A stretch of DNA of 64,000 nt from Deltaproteobacteria bacterium (GTDB lineage Bacteria; Desulfobacterota; Binatia; Binatales; Binataceae): the NCBI GenBank assembly GCA_021831785.1, contig JAKBMB010000026.1, positions 124,001 through 188,000 of the forward strand. Direction: 5' to 3'. This document shows, piece by piece, positions 17,530 through 27,269 of this stretch; within the stretch, counting starts at the first letter, position 1, and each line of letters starts with the position of its first letter. The notes under the pieces are model-generated. The model did no database searches. It was not told the origin of the DNA and worked only from the letters and a program-made list of their open reading frames with translations. Made by a program: the position numbers and the translations under genes.

Positions 17530-18765
17530 ATGATCGATGACTTCGGAGTGATGCGGGCGCCGCGCGCGGTCCTGTTCGGCAACGGCCAGCGCCGAAGCCT
17601 CGGCCGGGTGGCCCGCCGCATCGGCACGCGCGCCCTCATCTGTACTGATGCACGCTTCGCCGCGGACGCCGAGATGGCGGTGCTTCGTGCCGCGCTGGAC
17701 GAGCAGGGCGTGACGGCGCTGGTGTTCGACGGCACCGAAGCCGAGCTTCCCCTCGCCGGCATCTCCGCCTGCCTGGAAGTCGCCCGTCCCTTCGCGCCGG
17801 GCATGGTGATCGGCGTCGGCGGCGGGAGCTGCCTCGACATGGCGAAGGTCGTGAGCCTGATGCTGAGCCACGACGGCCCCGCCGACGGCTTCTATGGCGA
17901 GAACCGCGTGCCGGGGCCGGTGCTTCCGGTGATCGCCATGCCGACCACCGCCGGCACCGGCTCCGAGGTAACGCCGGTTGCGGTGCTCGGCGACTCCAGT
18001 CGCGACCTCAAGGTCGGTATCTCCAGCCCCTACCTCATTCCCCATACTGCCATCTGCGATCCCGAGTTGACCGTCACCTGCCCGCCGGCGCTCACCGCCC
18101 TCGCCGGCGCCGACGCCACGACCCACGCCATCGAGTCGTTTACGGCGATCCGTCGTGAACCCACGGCGGGCCTTGCCATGGAACGCGTCTTCGTCGGCAA
18201 GAACCGGCTGAGCGACGGCCATGCTGTGGCGGCGATGAGGGCGCTGTGGACCTACCTGCCCCGCGCGGTGGCGAACGGCGCCGATCTCGAGGCGCGCACC
18301 GAGGTGATGTACGCCGCGATGCTGGCGGGCCTTGCCTTCGGCAGCGCCGGCACGGCCGCTGCCCACGCTATCCAGTATCCGGTGGGCGCCCTAACCCACA
18401 CCGCGCACGGCCTCGGCGTGGCGGCGCTGATGCCCTATGTCATGGCGTTCAACCGCCCCGCCTGCACCGCGGAATATGCCGCTGTCGCGCGGGCCATGGA
18501 CATCGTCGGTAATGACCGGGAAGCGCTGGCGGATGCAGCCGTGCGGGCGGTCTCCGACCTGTTCGACACTATCCGGATTCCCAGGACGCTTGCGGAGCTG
18601 GGCCTTAAATCCGATCAATTGGACTGGGTGGCGCGCCAATCGCTGCTGGCTTCACGCCTCGTGACCAACAATCCCCGCCTCCTCGATCTGGCCGGCGCGA
18701 CGTGTATCGTCAACGCTGCCTTCGACGGCGATCGGCCCTGGGCCCACCTGCCTGCAGCAAAGTGA
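17530..18765 (+). CDS. Iron-containing alcohol dehydrogenase
   Basis: This 411-residue group III (Fe-ADH) enzyme has an N-terminal dinucleotide-binding domain with the G-V-G-G-G-S-C-L-D-M-A-K motif (about residues 96-107) and P-T-T-A-G-T-G-S-E-V-T. The metal-binding D and H residues are in D-A-T-T-H-A-I-E, A-A-A-H-A-I-Q-Y-P and H-T-A-H-G. ATG 17530 is preferred to an upstream TTG because of the AAGGA site before it. It lies 33 bases after the Ldh2 gene, so the two are probably co-transcribed. Substrates in this family range from butanol and lactaldehyde to maleylacetate. Confidence 0.88.
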   Translation: MIDDFGVMRAPRAVLFGNGQRRSLGRVARRIGTRALICTDARFAADAEMAVLRAALDEQGVTALVFDGTEAELPLAGISACLEVARPFAPGMVIGVGGGSCLDMAKVVSLMLSHDGPADGFYGENRVPGPVLPVIAMPTTAGTGSEVTPVAVLGDSSRDLKVGISSPYLIPHTAICDPELTVTCPPALTALAGADATTHAIESFTAIRREPTAGLAMERVFVGKNRLSDGHAVAAMRALWTYLPRAVANGADLEARTEVMYAAMLAGLAFGSAGTAAAHAIQYPVGALTHTAHGLGVAALMPYVMAFNRPACTAEYAAVARAMDIVGNDREALADAAVRAVSDLFDTIRIPRTLAELGLKSDQLDWVARQSLLASRLVTNNPRLLDLAGATCIVNAAFDGDRPWAHLPAAK

Positions 18766-18874
18766 GGTCCATCGTGTCGCTTGCCACTAACGCAGCCAAT
18801 CGGTCCGACGACCTCGCAGGCGTGCCACCGACCTCTTTTTTATGGGGGCGACATGACGCCCGGCGAAACGGAGC

Positions 18875-19692
18875 GTACGCATCGACGTGCTCGACCCCGC
18901 GAGCGAGTGCGCGCTTGCAAGCGCCGCCGATGCCGGCGTGGAAATGCCCTGGCGGCGGTGATCCCGCAGCGGCCGCCGCCGGCCCAGCGTTCGCGAAGGT
19001 AGCGCCGTGCCAGCGCGCCGAGATCCTGCGCAAGTGCTTCGAGCTGATGATACGCGACTCCGAGCAGCTCGCGCGTCTAGATCTCCCTGGAGAATGGCAA
19101 GGCGCTGAGCGGCACCCGCGGTGAGGTCGCTTATGCCGCCGAGTTCTTCCGCTGGTTCGCCGAGGAGACGGTGCGTATCAACGGCGAGGTCAGCCAGGCG
19201 CCGAGCGGCGCTAACCTCTTCCTGGTGCAGTGCCAGCCGATTTGCATGTCGCTGATGGTGACGCCATGGAATGTTCCCGCGGCCATGGCGGCGCTGCTGC
19301 ACGAGGCCGGCGTGCCCGACGGCGTCGTCAATGTGATCGCCACCTCGACCGCGGCTGAAGTGGTGGACGCCATGCTGCATGCCGCACGGGTGGGCAAGCT
19401 GTCCTTCACCGGCTCCACCCAGGTGGGCCGCATCCTGCTGAAGAGCGCCGCCGACCAGGGCATCAACTGCTTCACGGAGCTCGGCGGCAACGCGCCCTTC
19501 ATCGTGTCCGACAACGAGACGGATGTTATCGCGCGCCAACGCCCCCGAATACCGCGGCTTCGTCTCCGAACCGGCGGCGCCGTTCGGCGGTGTCAAGCAG
19601 AGCGGCCTCGGCCGCGAGGGTGCCCATCACGGGATGCTCGAGTTCATGGAAGCGAAATACATCGCGGCGAGTTGGTGGGCCAACAGGTCTAA
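18875..19692 (+). pseudogene. Aldehyde dehydrogenase (succinate-semialdehyde type) with frameshifts and internal deletions
   Basis: Pieces of a GabD-like enzyme follow each other in changing frames: D-V-L-D-P-A-S-E; a helix R-A-E-I-L-R-K-C-F-E-L-M; N-G-K-A-L-S-G-T-R-G-E-V-A-Y-A-A-E-F-F-R-W; T-P-W-N-V-P-A-A-M; F-T-G-S-T-Q-V-G-R and E-L-G-G-N-A-P-F; finally F-G-G-V-K-Q-S-G-L-G-R-E-G. About 35 codons are missing after P-A-A-M, and about 180, including the catalytic Cys region, between the Glu motif and the C-terminal piece. At least two frameshifts are present. The gene cannot make active enzyme, so the pathway must use another aldehyde dehydrogenase or be decaying. Confidence 0.85.
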
Positions 19693-19895
19693 TATGCCTC
19701 GGACAAGGCGGGACTGGAGGGTCCGTACGCCTTGCGGTACCGAACTGAGGGAGCTGAAGTCAGGAGTTCAAATAACCTGGAGGAGATGCTTCAAACGAAT
19801 GAAATAGGAGCTTTGTTGTCGTCTGGCCATCGATGTGGAGACAGCGATGGCGGGAATTCATGTATAGCTAAACTGTTGCAGGAGAGGGGACCGAA

Positions 19896-21155
19896 ATGAA
19901 GAAACTGAGCGCGACGCAGCACGAAGAAAAACCGGACCAATTGCCGATCAATTGCAGTCGTCGAAGCTTCTTGCAAAAAGGCGTGATAACGGGTCTCGCC
20001 GTAGGGGGTTCGTTGCTCGGACTGCTTAACAAACCGAGAGTCTGGGCTGCAGCCGCTGATGCCGAGTCGGTTGTGGGCAGCCTGCCGAAAGAACTGCAAC
20101 AGTACTACGAACTGGTCACTACCACCCCGCTCGGGCCGAGCATATACCGTGATTTCAAACCCAAGAAATCCGCCCCGTGGCTCATTGGATACGCCAGCTC
20201 GTTTGGAGGGAACACATGGAGGATTGGGGCGAGAACGCGGCTTCAGAAAACCCTGCTCCCGAAGTACAAAGCGACCGGACTGGTCAAGGATGTCATAACG
20301 ACAGAGGCGAACCTCGACCTTCCCAAGCAGATCCAGCAAATTCGGCAACTCGTTGACCAGGGGTGCGACGCCATCATGACGATCGGCGCTGCGCACACCG
20401 CGCTGGATGCCGCCATCAAATACGCCCACGACCACGGTGTCCTGTTCGTCGCCATCCAGGGCGGTGTTTCGTCGCCCTATGCGCTGCAAGTCAGCGGAAA
20501 TTACGCGCTGTGCGGCAAGTTGCAGACTCAGGCGCTTGGTAAGCGGATGGGCGGCAAGGGCAACGTGTTGATCGTTCAGGGCATCCCGCAGGCACAGGCG
20601 AGCGGCGACTTCCAGAGGGGTCACGAGGCGGGTTTGAAGGAGTTTTCCGGCATCAAGATCATCGGCGCCGTGGCCGGCAGTTGGGTCGACTCGGTGGCCA
20701 AGACCGAGGTCTTGAAGTTCCTCGCCACTCATCCGCAGCGGCTGGGCGGTATCGCCACACAGTCCCCGGGCGATATCGGCGCGTTGAGTGCGTTGCAGCA
20801 GGCTGGCCGTCCGATTGTGCCGATGACCCCGGGCGGTGAGATGGGCCCGCTTGCGTATTGGCGCGATCACCCCGACTGGATCGATCTAGCTTACCAGGGA
20901 TGGCCTCCGGGCGACGAAATGGAGGAAGGATGGGAAGTGATGCTGCGCACGCTTGAAGGCCAGGGACCGAAGATCGCGAGCATCCTGATCGGGCCGGGGC
21001 CGATCACCCATGCTGACCTTGCCCATCTGCTTCCTCCCGGCACGACCTACACGTCGAATGAATGGGTCGAGCCGCCGTACGAGAAGTGGTTCCCGAGGAA
21101 AACCATGGACATGTACTTCGAGCGCCCGGCCGATCCGCTGCAACCGAAAGGATGA
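19896..21155 (+). CDS. Sugar-type ABC transporter periplasmic binding protein
   Basis: The 419-residue precursor carries a twin-arginine-like leader (S21-R-R-S-F-L-Q, hydrophobic core to about residue 52). The mature part is a periplasmic binding protein of the RbsB/type I sugar-binding class, with the repeated pattern K-Q-I-Q-Q-I-R-Q-L-V-D-Q-G-C-D-A-I and G-G-K-G-N-V-L-I-V-Q-G. The ATGA overlap with the next gene shows tight coupling to the ATPase and two permeases. Tat export is unusual for this class though not unique. The ligand cannot be predicted. Confidence 0.85.
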   Translation: MKKLSATQHEEKPDQLPINCSRRSFLQKGVITGLAVGGSLLGLLNKPRVWAAAADAESVVGSLPKELQQYYELVTTTPLGPSIYRDFKPKKSAPWLIGYASSFGGNTWRIGARTRLQKTLLPKYKATGLVKDVITTEANLDLPKQIQQIRQLVDQGCDAIMTIGAAHTALDAAIKYAHDHGVLFVAIQGGVSSPYALQVSGNYALCGKLQTQALGKRMGGKGNVLIVQGIPQAQASGDFQRGHEAGLKEFSGIKIIGAVAGSWVDSVAKTEVLKFLATHPQRLGGIATQSPGDIGALSALQQAGRPIVPMTPGGEMGPLAYWRDHPDWIDLAYQGWPPGDEMEEGWEVMLRTLEGQGPKIASILIGPGPITHADLAHLLPPGTTYTSNEWVEPPYEKWFPRKTMDMYFERPADPLQPKG

Positions 21156-22813
21156 TCGCGGCTGACGCGCTAGACACTCGGACGAACAACCGTATCGTGA
21201 GAGCTGGGGCGTTAGTGGTGCAAGAGGATGATTCAGCCGCGGTGGTCAAGCCGGGCGTCGCTTCGACGCCCGGCATCGACGTGGTGGCCGTCCGCGAGGT
21301 CAGCAAGTCCTTTGGAGAGACGCATGCGCTTCGCTCGTGCTCATTCTCGGCACGCGTTGGCGAGGTGCATGCGATCGTCGGCGAAAATGGCAGCGGCAAG
21401 AGCACCCTGGCGAAGTTGCTGGCGGGCGTGCTGCGTCCCGACTCGGGGAGCGTCGAGGTAAACGGCAAGCGGCCCGCGAGCCCGCACGCTGCAAGGCAAA
21501 TGGGTATCGCCGTCGTATTCCAGGAAATCCTGGTCGCCGAGGGTGGCACCGTATTGGACAATCTTTTCCTCGGCGACGATGGTCTGTTCCGCGCAAGGAT
21601 GTCGCAGCGGCAGAAGCGAGGCCGGGCGCAGGAGCTGCTGAGCGGCCTCGTCGCATCGCCCGTCGACCTCGATGCCACTTTGGACGAGCTGCCGCTGAAT
21701 ACCCGGCAATGGATCGTGATAGCGCGCGCGCTGCTCGGCAATCCGCGAGTTGTCGTCTTCGACGAGTCTACCGCTGCCCTCGATCATCCGAGCGTCGAGC
21801 GGTTTTTCGACGTGGTTCGGCATTTGAGGGACTCCGGCGTCTGCGTGCTGATCATCACCCACCGGATCCACGAGCTCACCACGATTTGCGACCGTGCGAC
21901 CGTTCTGAGCGACGGCGTCGACGTCAGCACGCTGACGGGAGCTGAGATCACGGAGGCGCGACTGCTGGAATTGATGCGCGGTGAGGTGCAACCCGAGACG
22001 CACCATCCGCCTCTCCTTGAGCGCCCCTTGCGCGGAACACGCGCTCACGCAGAAGAGGCGCTCGTGGTCTCAGGAGTCAAGCTGACGGCTCAAGCCGCGC
22101 CGATTGACCTTACGGTCCGCACCGGCGAGATCGTCGGGTTGGCCGGACTCGAGGGGCACGGACAGGTTGAATTCATTCAGATGGTCACGGGCTTCCGACA
22201 ACCGGCCGCCGGCCACGTCTACGTCAACCGCAACGGACACCGATACACAATCGACTCGGCTAAGTCCGCGGATCGCGCCGGCATGGCGTACATTCCGGGG
22301 GACCGAAACTCGGAAGGGCTGTTTCCGAATCTCTCGGTCTTCGAGAACTTCGGGATCTCTTGTTACAGAGCGACCTCCAGGGCCGGTTTCATTAACGGGC
22401 GCAAAGTAAAAAAGATGTTCCTTGAGCAGGTTGATGATCTGTCAATTCGGCTTGGACGCTCCAATGCTCCGATTAACTCTCTCAGTGGAGGTAGTCAGCA
22501 GAAGGTGATCATCGGTCGCTCTCTGGCTGCCTCGCCGCTAGTGATCGCGCTGAACGACCCAACCCGCGGCGTTGACATCAGCACCAAGCGTGATCTATAC
22601 GCCCTGCTGCGCAGCCTGGCGCAAGGCGGCAAGACGATCCTGTTCCTCTCGAACGAGATCGAGGAGTTCGTGGACCTCTGCGACCGGGTCGTGGTCTTCA
22701 GGTTGCAGACCGTCTTCAGCACGCTCCCCGCCGAGCAGACCACGAGCGATGCGGTGCTGGCTGCGATGTTCGGATACAATGACTCCGAAGGCTTCGACGG
22801 TGTCCGACGCTAA
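21152..22813 (+). CDS. Sugar ABC transporter ATP-binding protein, tandem domains (RbsA type)
   Basis: The 553-residue protein has two ABC domains. Domain one has Walker A G77-E-N-G-S-G-K-S-T85 and a Walker B-like V-V-V-F-D-E-S-T, but its signature is degenerate (L-P-L-N-T-R-Q). Domain two has the degenerate Walker A G-L-E-G-H-G-Q-V-E-F with an intact L-S-G-G-S-Q-Q-K signature. This asymmetric pattern is typical of RbsA/MglA-type importers. It overlaps the binding protein by four bases (ATGA). Confidence 0.88.
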   Translation: MIAADALDTRTNNRIVRAGALVVQEDDSAAVVKPGVASTPGIDVVAVREVSKSFGETHALRSCSFSARVGEVHAIVGENGSGKSTLAKLLAGVLRPDSGSVEVNGKRPASPHAARQMGIAVVFQEILVAEGGTVLDNLFLGDDGLFRARMSQRQKRGRAQELLSGLVASPVDLDATLDELPLNTRQWIVIARALLGNPRVVVFDESTAALDHPSVERFFDVVRHLRDSGVCVLIITHRIHELTTICDRATVLSDGVDVSTLTGAEITEARLLELMRGEVQPETHHPPLLERPLRGTRAHAEEALVVSGVKLTAQAAPIDLTVRTGEIVGLAGLEGHGQVEFIQMVTGFRQPAAGHVYVNRNGHRYTIDSAKSADRAGMAYIPGDRNSEGLFPNLSVFENFGISCYRATSRAGFINGRKVKKMFLEQVDDLSIRLGRSNAPINSLSGGSQQKVIIGRSLAASPLVIALNDPTRGVDISTKRDLYALLRSLAQGGKTILFLSNEIEEFVDLCDRVVVFRLQTVFSTLPAEQTTSDAVLAAMFGYNDSEGFDGVRR

Positions 22814-23816
22814 ACGGTCTGTCCGGCGGTTCATAAGCGGGCAGCGGTCGCTCTTGACGCCGTCGATTCTTTTCGTCGTCCTCTTGGTCATCGCAGCGCT
22901 CCATGGCCCGCACCTGTTCACCTCAGACGGCTTGGCGGGTGCGCTGATCGGAGCTTCTCCGCTGGTCGTCGCGACCATGGCGATCACCCCTATCGCCATT
23001 GCCGGACCCGCCGGAGTCGATCTCTCGATCGGCCCGGCGATGACGCTCATCAATATAGAAATTGTGCTAGGGCTCACAAAGATCGGTTTTACGGGGCCGG
23101 TGGCTGTCTTTGTCTTCGCGATCGGGCTCGGAGTCTTGTTACAGGCGGCAATGGGGGCGCTGATCGCCGTGCTTCGCGTCAGCACCGTGGTCGTGACGCT
23201 CGCCGTTTACCTTGTGCTCGACGGTCTGAACACGGTTATCTTGCCTCACGCGGAAGGCGCGGCGCCTGCCTGGCTGTCGAGTTGGGGTTCCGCTTCCACG
23301 ATTTTCTCGCCCGTTCTCTACGTCCCGCTCGCCGCGTTTGTCCTATGGGCGCTCATATCACGGACGACGTTCTTCCGAAACATTCGGCTGATGGGGGCGA
23401 ATGATAAGACCGCGTTCGTGAGCGGAATTCCCCTGATTTCCACGAGGATAGGAGCGCACGTCATCGCTGGCGTGTTCGTCGGCATCGCCAGCCTGATGTA
23501 CACGGGGCTCATCGGCTCCGCCGACCCAACCGCCGGCGCCTCGTTCACGTTGAGTGCGGTGACGGCACTCGTCATCGGCGGCGCGAGCCTGGGAGGCGGC
23601 CACGCTAAGGGCCTCGGCTCCGTCCTTGGAGCCATGGACATTTGGCTCATCTCGTACGTGCTTTCGACGTTCAATTTCGGGCTGAACGCAAGCTACTGGG
23701 TGCAGTTCACGACCGGTGCTGTCCTGGTCGTGTCGCTTGTCGCAGGCGGGATACTCACAAACGCTTCCGGTAATCGGCAGTGGCAAGAAAAATGGCTGCT
23801 GGGGTGGGGGAAATGA
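22779..23816 (+). CDS. Sugar ABC transporter permease 1 (RbsC type)
   Basis: This 345-residue polytopic protein of the BPD_transp_2 family has about 8-10 hydrophobic segments and the family motif G-V-D-L-S-I-G-P near residue 80. The start is placed at ATG 22779, inside the 3' end of the ATPase gene; GTG 22800 is an alternative. It forms the membrane channel with the second permease, so the importer is a heterodimer rather than the RbsC homodimer. Confidence 0.85.
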   Translation: MTPKASTVSDAKRSVRRFISGQRSLLTPSILFVVLLVIAALHGPHLFTSDGLAGALIGASPLVVATMAITPIAIAGPAGVDLSIGPAMTLINIEIVLGLTKIGFTGPVAVFVFAIGLGVLLQAAMGALIAVLRVSTVVVTLAVYLVLDGLNTVILPHAEGAAPAWLSSWGSASTIFSPVLYVPLAAFVLWALISRTTFFRNIRLMGANDKTAFVSGIPLISTRIGAHVIAGVFVGIASLMYTGLIGSADPTAGASFTLSAVTALVIGGASLGGGHAKGLGSVLGAMDIWLISYVLSTFNFGLNASYWVQFTTGAVLVVSLVAGGILTNASGNRQWQEKWLLGWGK

Positions 23817-24838
23817 CAACGACCCACGAAGGGCAGCTCGGTAGAGCAGGCCGCCTCGATCTGAGAGGAGTGATGACCCAGCACGGCAGCGTCGCGATGG
23901 CGGGTGTCGTTCTCGTCGCGCTCATCGCCTTTGGAGCATTCTCCATCGACGGCTTTTGGTCGCTCATCAATCTGCGATCCAATCTCGTGTTCGCGTCGTT
24001 CCTGGGCGTCGCAACGATAGGTCAGACGCTCTGCGCGCTGATCGGCGGCCTCGACCTTTCCATCCCGTTCGTGGTGGGCGCCGCGAATGTCGGCTTGGTG
24101 AAGCTGCTGAATGAGGGACTCCCTTCGGGCGCTGGGATCGTTGTCGTTCTTGTCCTGGCGGCTGCAATCGGTGCCTTCAACGGCGGGGTGAGCCATCGCT
24201 TGCGTGGGCAGTCTCTGGTGGTCACGCTTGGTGTCGGCAACGCCGTCCTGGGGCTCGTCCAGATCCTCGTGAGCAGCGAGGGCGTCTCCGGCATCTCGGG
24301 CGGGACGATTGAAGGGAACATCCCTCAGTGGATCGAGAGCCTCTCTTGGTTCAACAACTCGCTCGGTATTGCACCGGCGGTGATCCTGTGGGCGGCGCTC
24401 ACCGTCCTGACCATTCTGCTGCTGCGACGTACCTGGTTCGGCCGTGCCTTGTACGCGTTGGGAGGCAATCAGACCGCCGCCGAGCGTGTGCTAGTGTCGG
24501 GCCCGTGGAGCTGGACCCTTGTGTTCAGCGCCAGTGCCGTCACGGCCGCCGTGACCGGGATTCTCCTGCTCGGCTATTCCGGCAGTGGTTACGCCGGCGT
24601 CGGAGATCCCTACCTCTTCACGACGATCGCGGCCGTGCTGATCGGCGGGACGTCGCTCGTGGGAGGCCGCGGCGGTTACGGGCTCAGCGTCCTCGGGGTA
24701 TTCATCCTGACGGTGCTCCAGACGATTCTGTCCAGCTACAGCCTCTCGTCATCCGCGCAGGAGGCGATCCTCGGCGCGCTCATCATACCGACGGTTGCGC
24801 TCTACGCGCGCAGTCCGCATCCGCGTATGCTGATCTAG
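23813..24838 (+). CDS. Sugar ABC transporter permease 2 (RbsC type)
   Basis: This 341-residue BPD_transp_2 permease overlaps permease 1 by four bases (ATGA). It carries G-G-L-D-L-S-I-P-F and I-G-G-T-S-L-V-G-G-R-G, the conserved RbsC-type cytoplasmic and membrane motifs. It completes a four-gene importer (binding protein, ATPase, two permeases). An IS701-type relic and an AT-rich promoter zone follow. Confidence 0.87.
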   Translation: MTTTHEGQLGRAGRLDLRGVMTQHGSVAMAGVVLVALIAFGAFSIDGFWSLINLRSNLVFASFLGVATIGQTLCALIGGLDLSIPFVVGAANVGLVKLLNEGLPSGAGIVVVLVLAAAIGAFNGGVSHRLRGQSLVVTLGVGNAVLGLVQILVSSEGVSGISGGTIEGNIPQWIESLSWFNNSLGIAPAVILWAALTVLTILLLRRTWFGRALYALGGNQTAAERVLVSGPWSWTLVFSASAVTAAVTGILLLGYSGSGYAGVGDPYLFTTIAAVLIGGTSLVGGRGGYGLSVLGVFILTVLQTILSSYSLSSSAQEAILGALIIPTVALYARSPHPRMLI

Positions 24839-25069
24839 CTTGTTTCCTGACTGCCCGCTTTTCCATGGGTGTCAACAATGTCACTGCATAATAAACATGA
24901 AGTCACGCTGAGGGCAACATCATAGTATTATGCCTGCGGCAGCCGCGACTTGCTTATATACGACAATAGTACTGCTGTGTTATACTACTGTGCCATGAAG
25001 ATGCAGACCCAGACCTCAGAAAAGCGCGTTGACAGTAAGGGCAATAAGGCAAAGTGCGAAGTCGGAGCG

Positions 25070-25215
25070 CAGCAAGGAGCACGCGCAAGGTGGTGATTGA
25101 GGCAGACTCATGAGGCTGCGGCCTTAGCCGGAGCGCCGCCATCGGCTGGATGCTGTTGCGCGCGCCGGGCAAGAGCAGACCGGTCAGGTAGCCATGCAGC
25201 GGCGCCCATACCACA
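25070..25215 (-). mobile_element. Relic of an IS701-type transposase N-terminus
   Basis: The minus strand reads Y-L-T-G-L-L-L-P-G-A-R-N-S-I-Q-P-M-A-A, closely matching the N-terminal block of IS701-family DDE transposases (Y-x-x-G-L-L-L-x-G-x-R-K-S-x-x-P-M-A). Nothing of the catalytic region remains. It sits in the gap between the transporter and the lactonase gene. Confidence 0.55.
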
Positions 25216-25274
25216 CCTCCGCCCCATAAGTGTAGCGCACGCGAGACTTTTCTAATATAGTGCTTATAAACTGG

Positions 25275-25303
25275 TTGACATTTTGGTGTCTTGATACTAC
25301 ATA
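25275..25303 (+). promoter_or_regulatory. Candidate sigma-70 promoter for the lactonase gene
   Basis: A perfect -35 TTGACA at 25275-25280 is followed after 17 bases by TACATA at 25298-25303 (three of six consensus matches). The surrounding sequence is markedly more AT-rich than the window average. It points towards the SMP-30 gene at 25405. Confidence 0.45.
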
Positions 25304-25404
25304 CGTAATCCGTGCCCGAGCGGGAAGGTTCCGCCCATCCTCTGCCAGGATCGCGGCCGCCGCACGGCAACACCGGTCGATATAAACCGGAGGAGACTGG
25401 GGAA

Positions 25405-26310
25405 ATGACAGCCGTCACCAACACCGATCGCTTCTATGGTCTCGTTCCGAAAGGCGCCCAAGTCGAACGCCTCGGAACTGGATTCACGTTCACCGAGGGC
25501 CCCGTGTGGAACCACGGCGGCAAGTTTCTCCTCTTCAGCGACATGCCCGGCGATGTTCGCCGACGCTGGGATGCTAAGAACGGCGTGCGCGAGGTGCAGC
25601 GACCGTCGAACAAGGGCAACGGCATGACGTACGAGAAGAGCGGCGACTTGCTGATCTGTGAGCATTCGACAAGTTCCGTAGTGAGGCTACGCGCCGGCGA
25701 CCGCCGAGAGACAGTCGCGTCGCACTTCAACGGAAAGCAGTTGAACAGCCCGAACGACGTCGTCGTCGCATCGGACAACAGCATCTACTTCAGCGATCCG
25801 ACTTACGGCCGGATGCCTGTATTTGGGGTCGAGCGCAAGCAAGACCTGTCGTTCCAGGGCGTCTACCGAGTACAACCTTCAGGAGAGAGGCTCCAGCTCC
25901 TCGTCGATGATTTCGAGCAGCCGAACGGATTATGCTTCTCGCCCGACGAGTCGCTACTTTACATCAACGACAGCCCACGCGCCCATATCCGAGTCTTCAA
26001 GGTGGCTGCCGATGGCAGCATCGGCAGCGGTTCGATCTTTTTCGACCACATCGGCTCAGGAGCCATCGAGGAAGGGATTCCCGACGGAATGAAGTGCGAT
26101 GCACAGGGAAACGTCTATGTGACGGGGCCGGGGGGAATCTGGGTTATCAGTCCACATGCCGAGCTCCTCGGGAGGATCGATGTTCCCGAGAACGTCGGAA
26201 ACCTCAACTGGGGTAGCGACGACTGGAAGACCCTTTTTATTTGTGCGTCGACATCCCTGTACAGGATTACTCTGCACGTAAGCGGCAACCGACTGCCTTA
26301 TATGGTCTAG
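25405..26310 (+). CDS. SMP-30/gluconolactonase-family lactonase
   Basis: This 301-residue six-bladed propeller would hydrolyse sugar-acid lactones with a divalent metal. The metal ligands of the family are visible: Glu31 in F-T-E-G-P-V-W, Asn in N-S-P-N-D-V-V-V and Asp in Y-I-N-D-S-P-R. A GGAGGAGACTGGGG stretch precedes ATG 25405. Next to a sugar importer and two dehydrogenases it fits oxidation of an aldose to a lactone and then an acid. The substrate is unproven. Confidence 0.88.
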   Translation: MTAVTNTDRFYGLVPKGAQVERLGTGFTFTEGPVWNHGGKFLLFSDMPGDVRRRWDAKNGVREVQRPSNKGNGMTYEKSGDLLICEHSTSSVVRLRAGDRRETVASHFNGKQLNSPNDVVVASDNSIYFSDPTYGRMPVFGVERKQDLSFQGVYRVQPSGERLQLLVDDFEQPNGLCFSPDESLLYINDSPRAHIRVFKVAADGSIGSGSIFFDHIGSGAIEEGIPDGMKCDAQGNVYVTGPGGIWVISPHAELLGRIDVPENVGNLNWGSDDWKTLFICASTSLYRITLHVSGNRLPYMV

Positions 26311-26319
26311 GAGAAAAAA

Positions 26320-26943
26320 ATGGCAAACGAGGAAGCACTGCGGATCAATCGGTCTTCTGCAGCCCTGATCATACAGGATTTGCAGAACGACGTGATCACC
26401 GAGGGCGGAGCGTTCGCGGACTCCGGCGCACCGAAACATGCCGCAAGCCAGGGCGTTGTGGCCAACGTTGCGCGACTCGCGAAAGAAGCGCGCGCGCTCG
26501 GTGTGCCGGTCATTCACATCCACTACATCGTCGAGCCCGGCGCGAAGGAGCTCAAGCTCAACGCCCCCTTGTTCCAGGGAGTCAAGGAGACCAAGGCTCT
26601 CGTGCGGGGAACATGGGGAGCAGCGCCCGCGGCAGGGCTTGAACCCCAAGAAGGTGACTTCGTGATCGAGAAAATGCGCATGAACGGTTTCTTCAACACG
26701 AAGCTCGAGAGCGTTCTGCGCGGACTCGGAGTCGAAACCGTCATCATCACCGGTGCGTGGACCAACATGTCGATCGAACACACGGCGCGGCACGCCGCGG
26801 ACGCCGGGTTCGAGGTGATCGTTGCAAGCGATGGGACATCGACGGTGAACGACGAATGGCAGAACGCCGGTCTCAATTATGCTCTGACGAACGTCGCCCG
26901 GACGCCATTGTGCGCCGCGATCGCTTCAGCTCTTCGCGGCTAA
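26320..26943 (+). CDS. Isochorismatase-fold (cysteine hydrolase-like) protein lacking the Cys
   Basis: The 207-residue protein starts 9 bases after the lactonase stop. The Asp of the family triad is D20 in I-I-Q-D-L-Q-N-D, and the Lys is K118 in V-I-E-K-M-R-M-N-G-F-F. At the place of the nucleophilic Cys the sequence reads T-N-M-S151-I-E-H-T-A-R, so the Cys is Ser. True isochorismatases also lack this Cys and use water, so activity of a different kind is possible. It is probably co-transcribed with the lactonase. Confidence 0.85.
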   Translation: MANEEALRINRSSAALIIQDLQNDVITEGGAFADSGAPKHAASQGVVANVARLAKEARALGVPVIHIHYIVEPGAKELKLNAPLFQGVKETKALVRGTWGAAPAAGLEPQEGDFVIEKMRMNGFFNTKLESVLRGLGVETVIITGAWTNMSIEHTARHAADAGFEVIVASDGTSTVNDEWQNAGLNYALTNVARTPLCAAIASALRG

Positions 26944-27269
26944 GCCACAACTGCCGCTACGGTTCTTGGGCGATGATGAAGATGAGACGGAAGGATGGGC
27001 GGAAAGCCGGTCGTCCAGTGTTGCCGCCTCCGCATTAGCCGGACCTGCACGCGCCAATTCCTCGGCCAGCGTGAACCGAAAGCGGCAAAACGGTCCCTTA
27101 GCGTATAAAATTACACGAATCTCCCCAGTGCCCTTTTCTCGCTGGCGGAGTTCAACGAACCGCTGCGCAAAAGATTGCGGTTTGGAAAGCAAGGATGAAA
27201 AGGATCGCCGCGCGCGGGAGTTTACGAACGGAGCTTGCTGACACTCTCAATCTTACTTCAATGCGTGTT

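Noticed and set aside
19791-20870. A 359-codon minus-strand frame opposite the sugar-binding protein
   Set aside because: The plus strand has a Tat-type leader, family motifs and an ATGA overlap with the next gene; the antisense frame has none of these.
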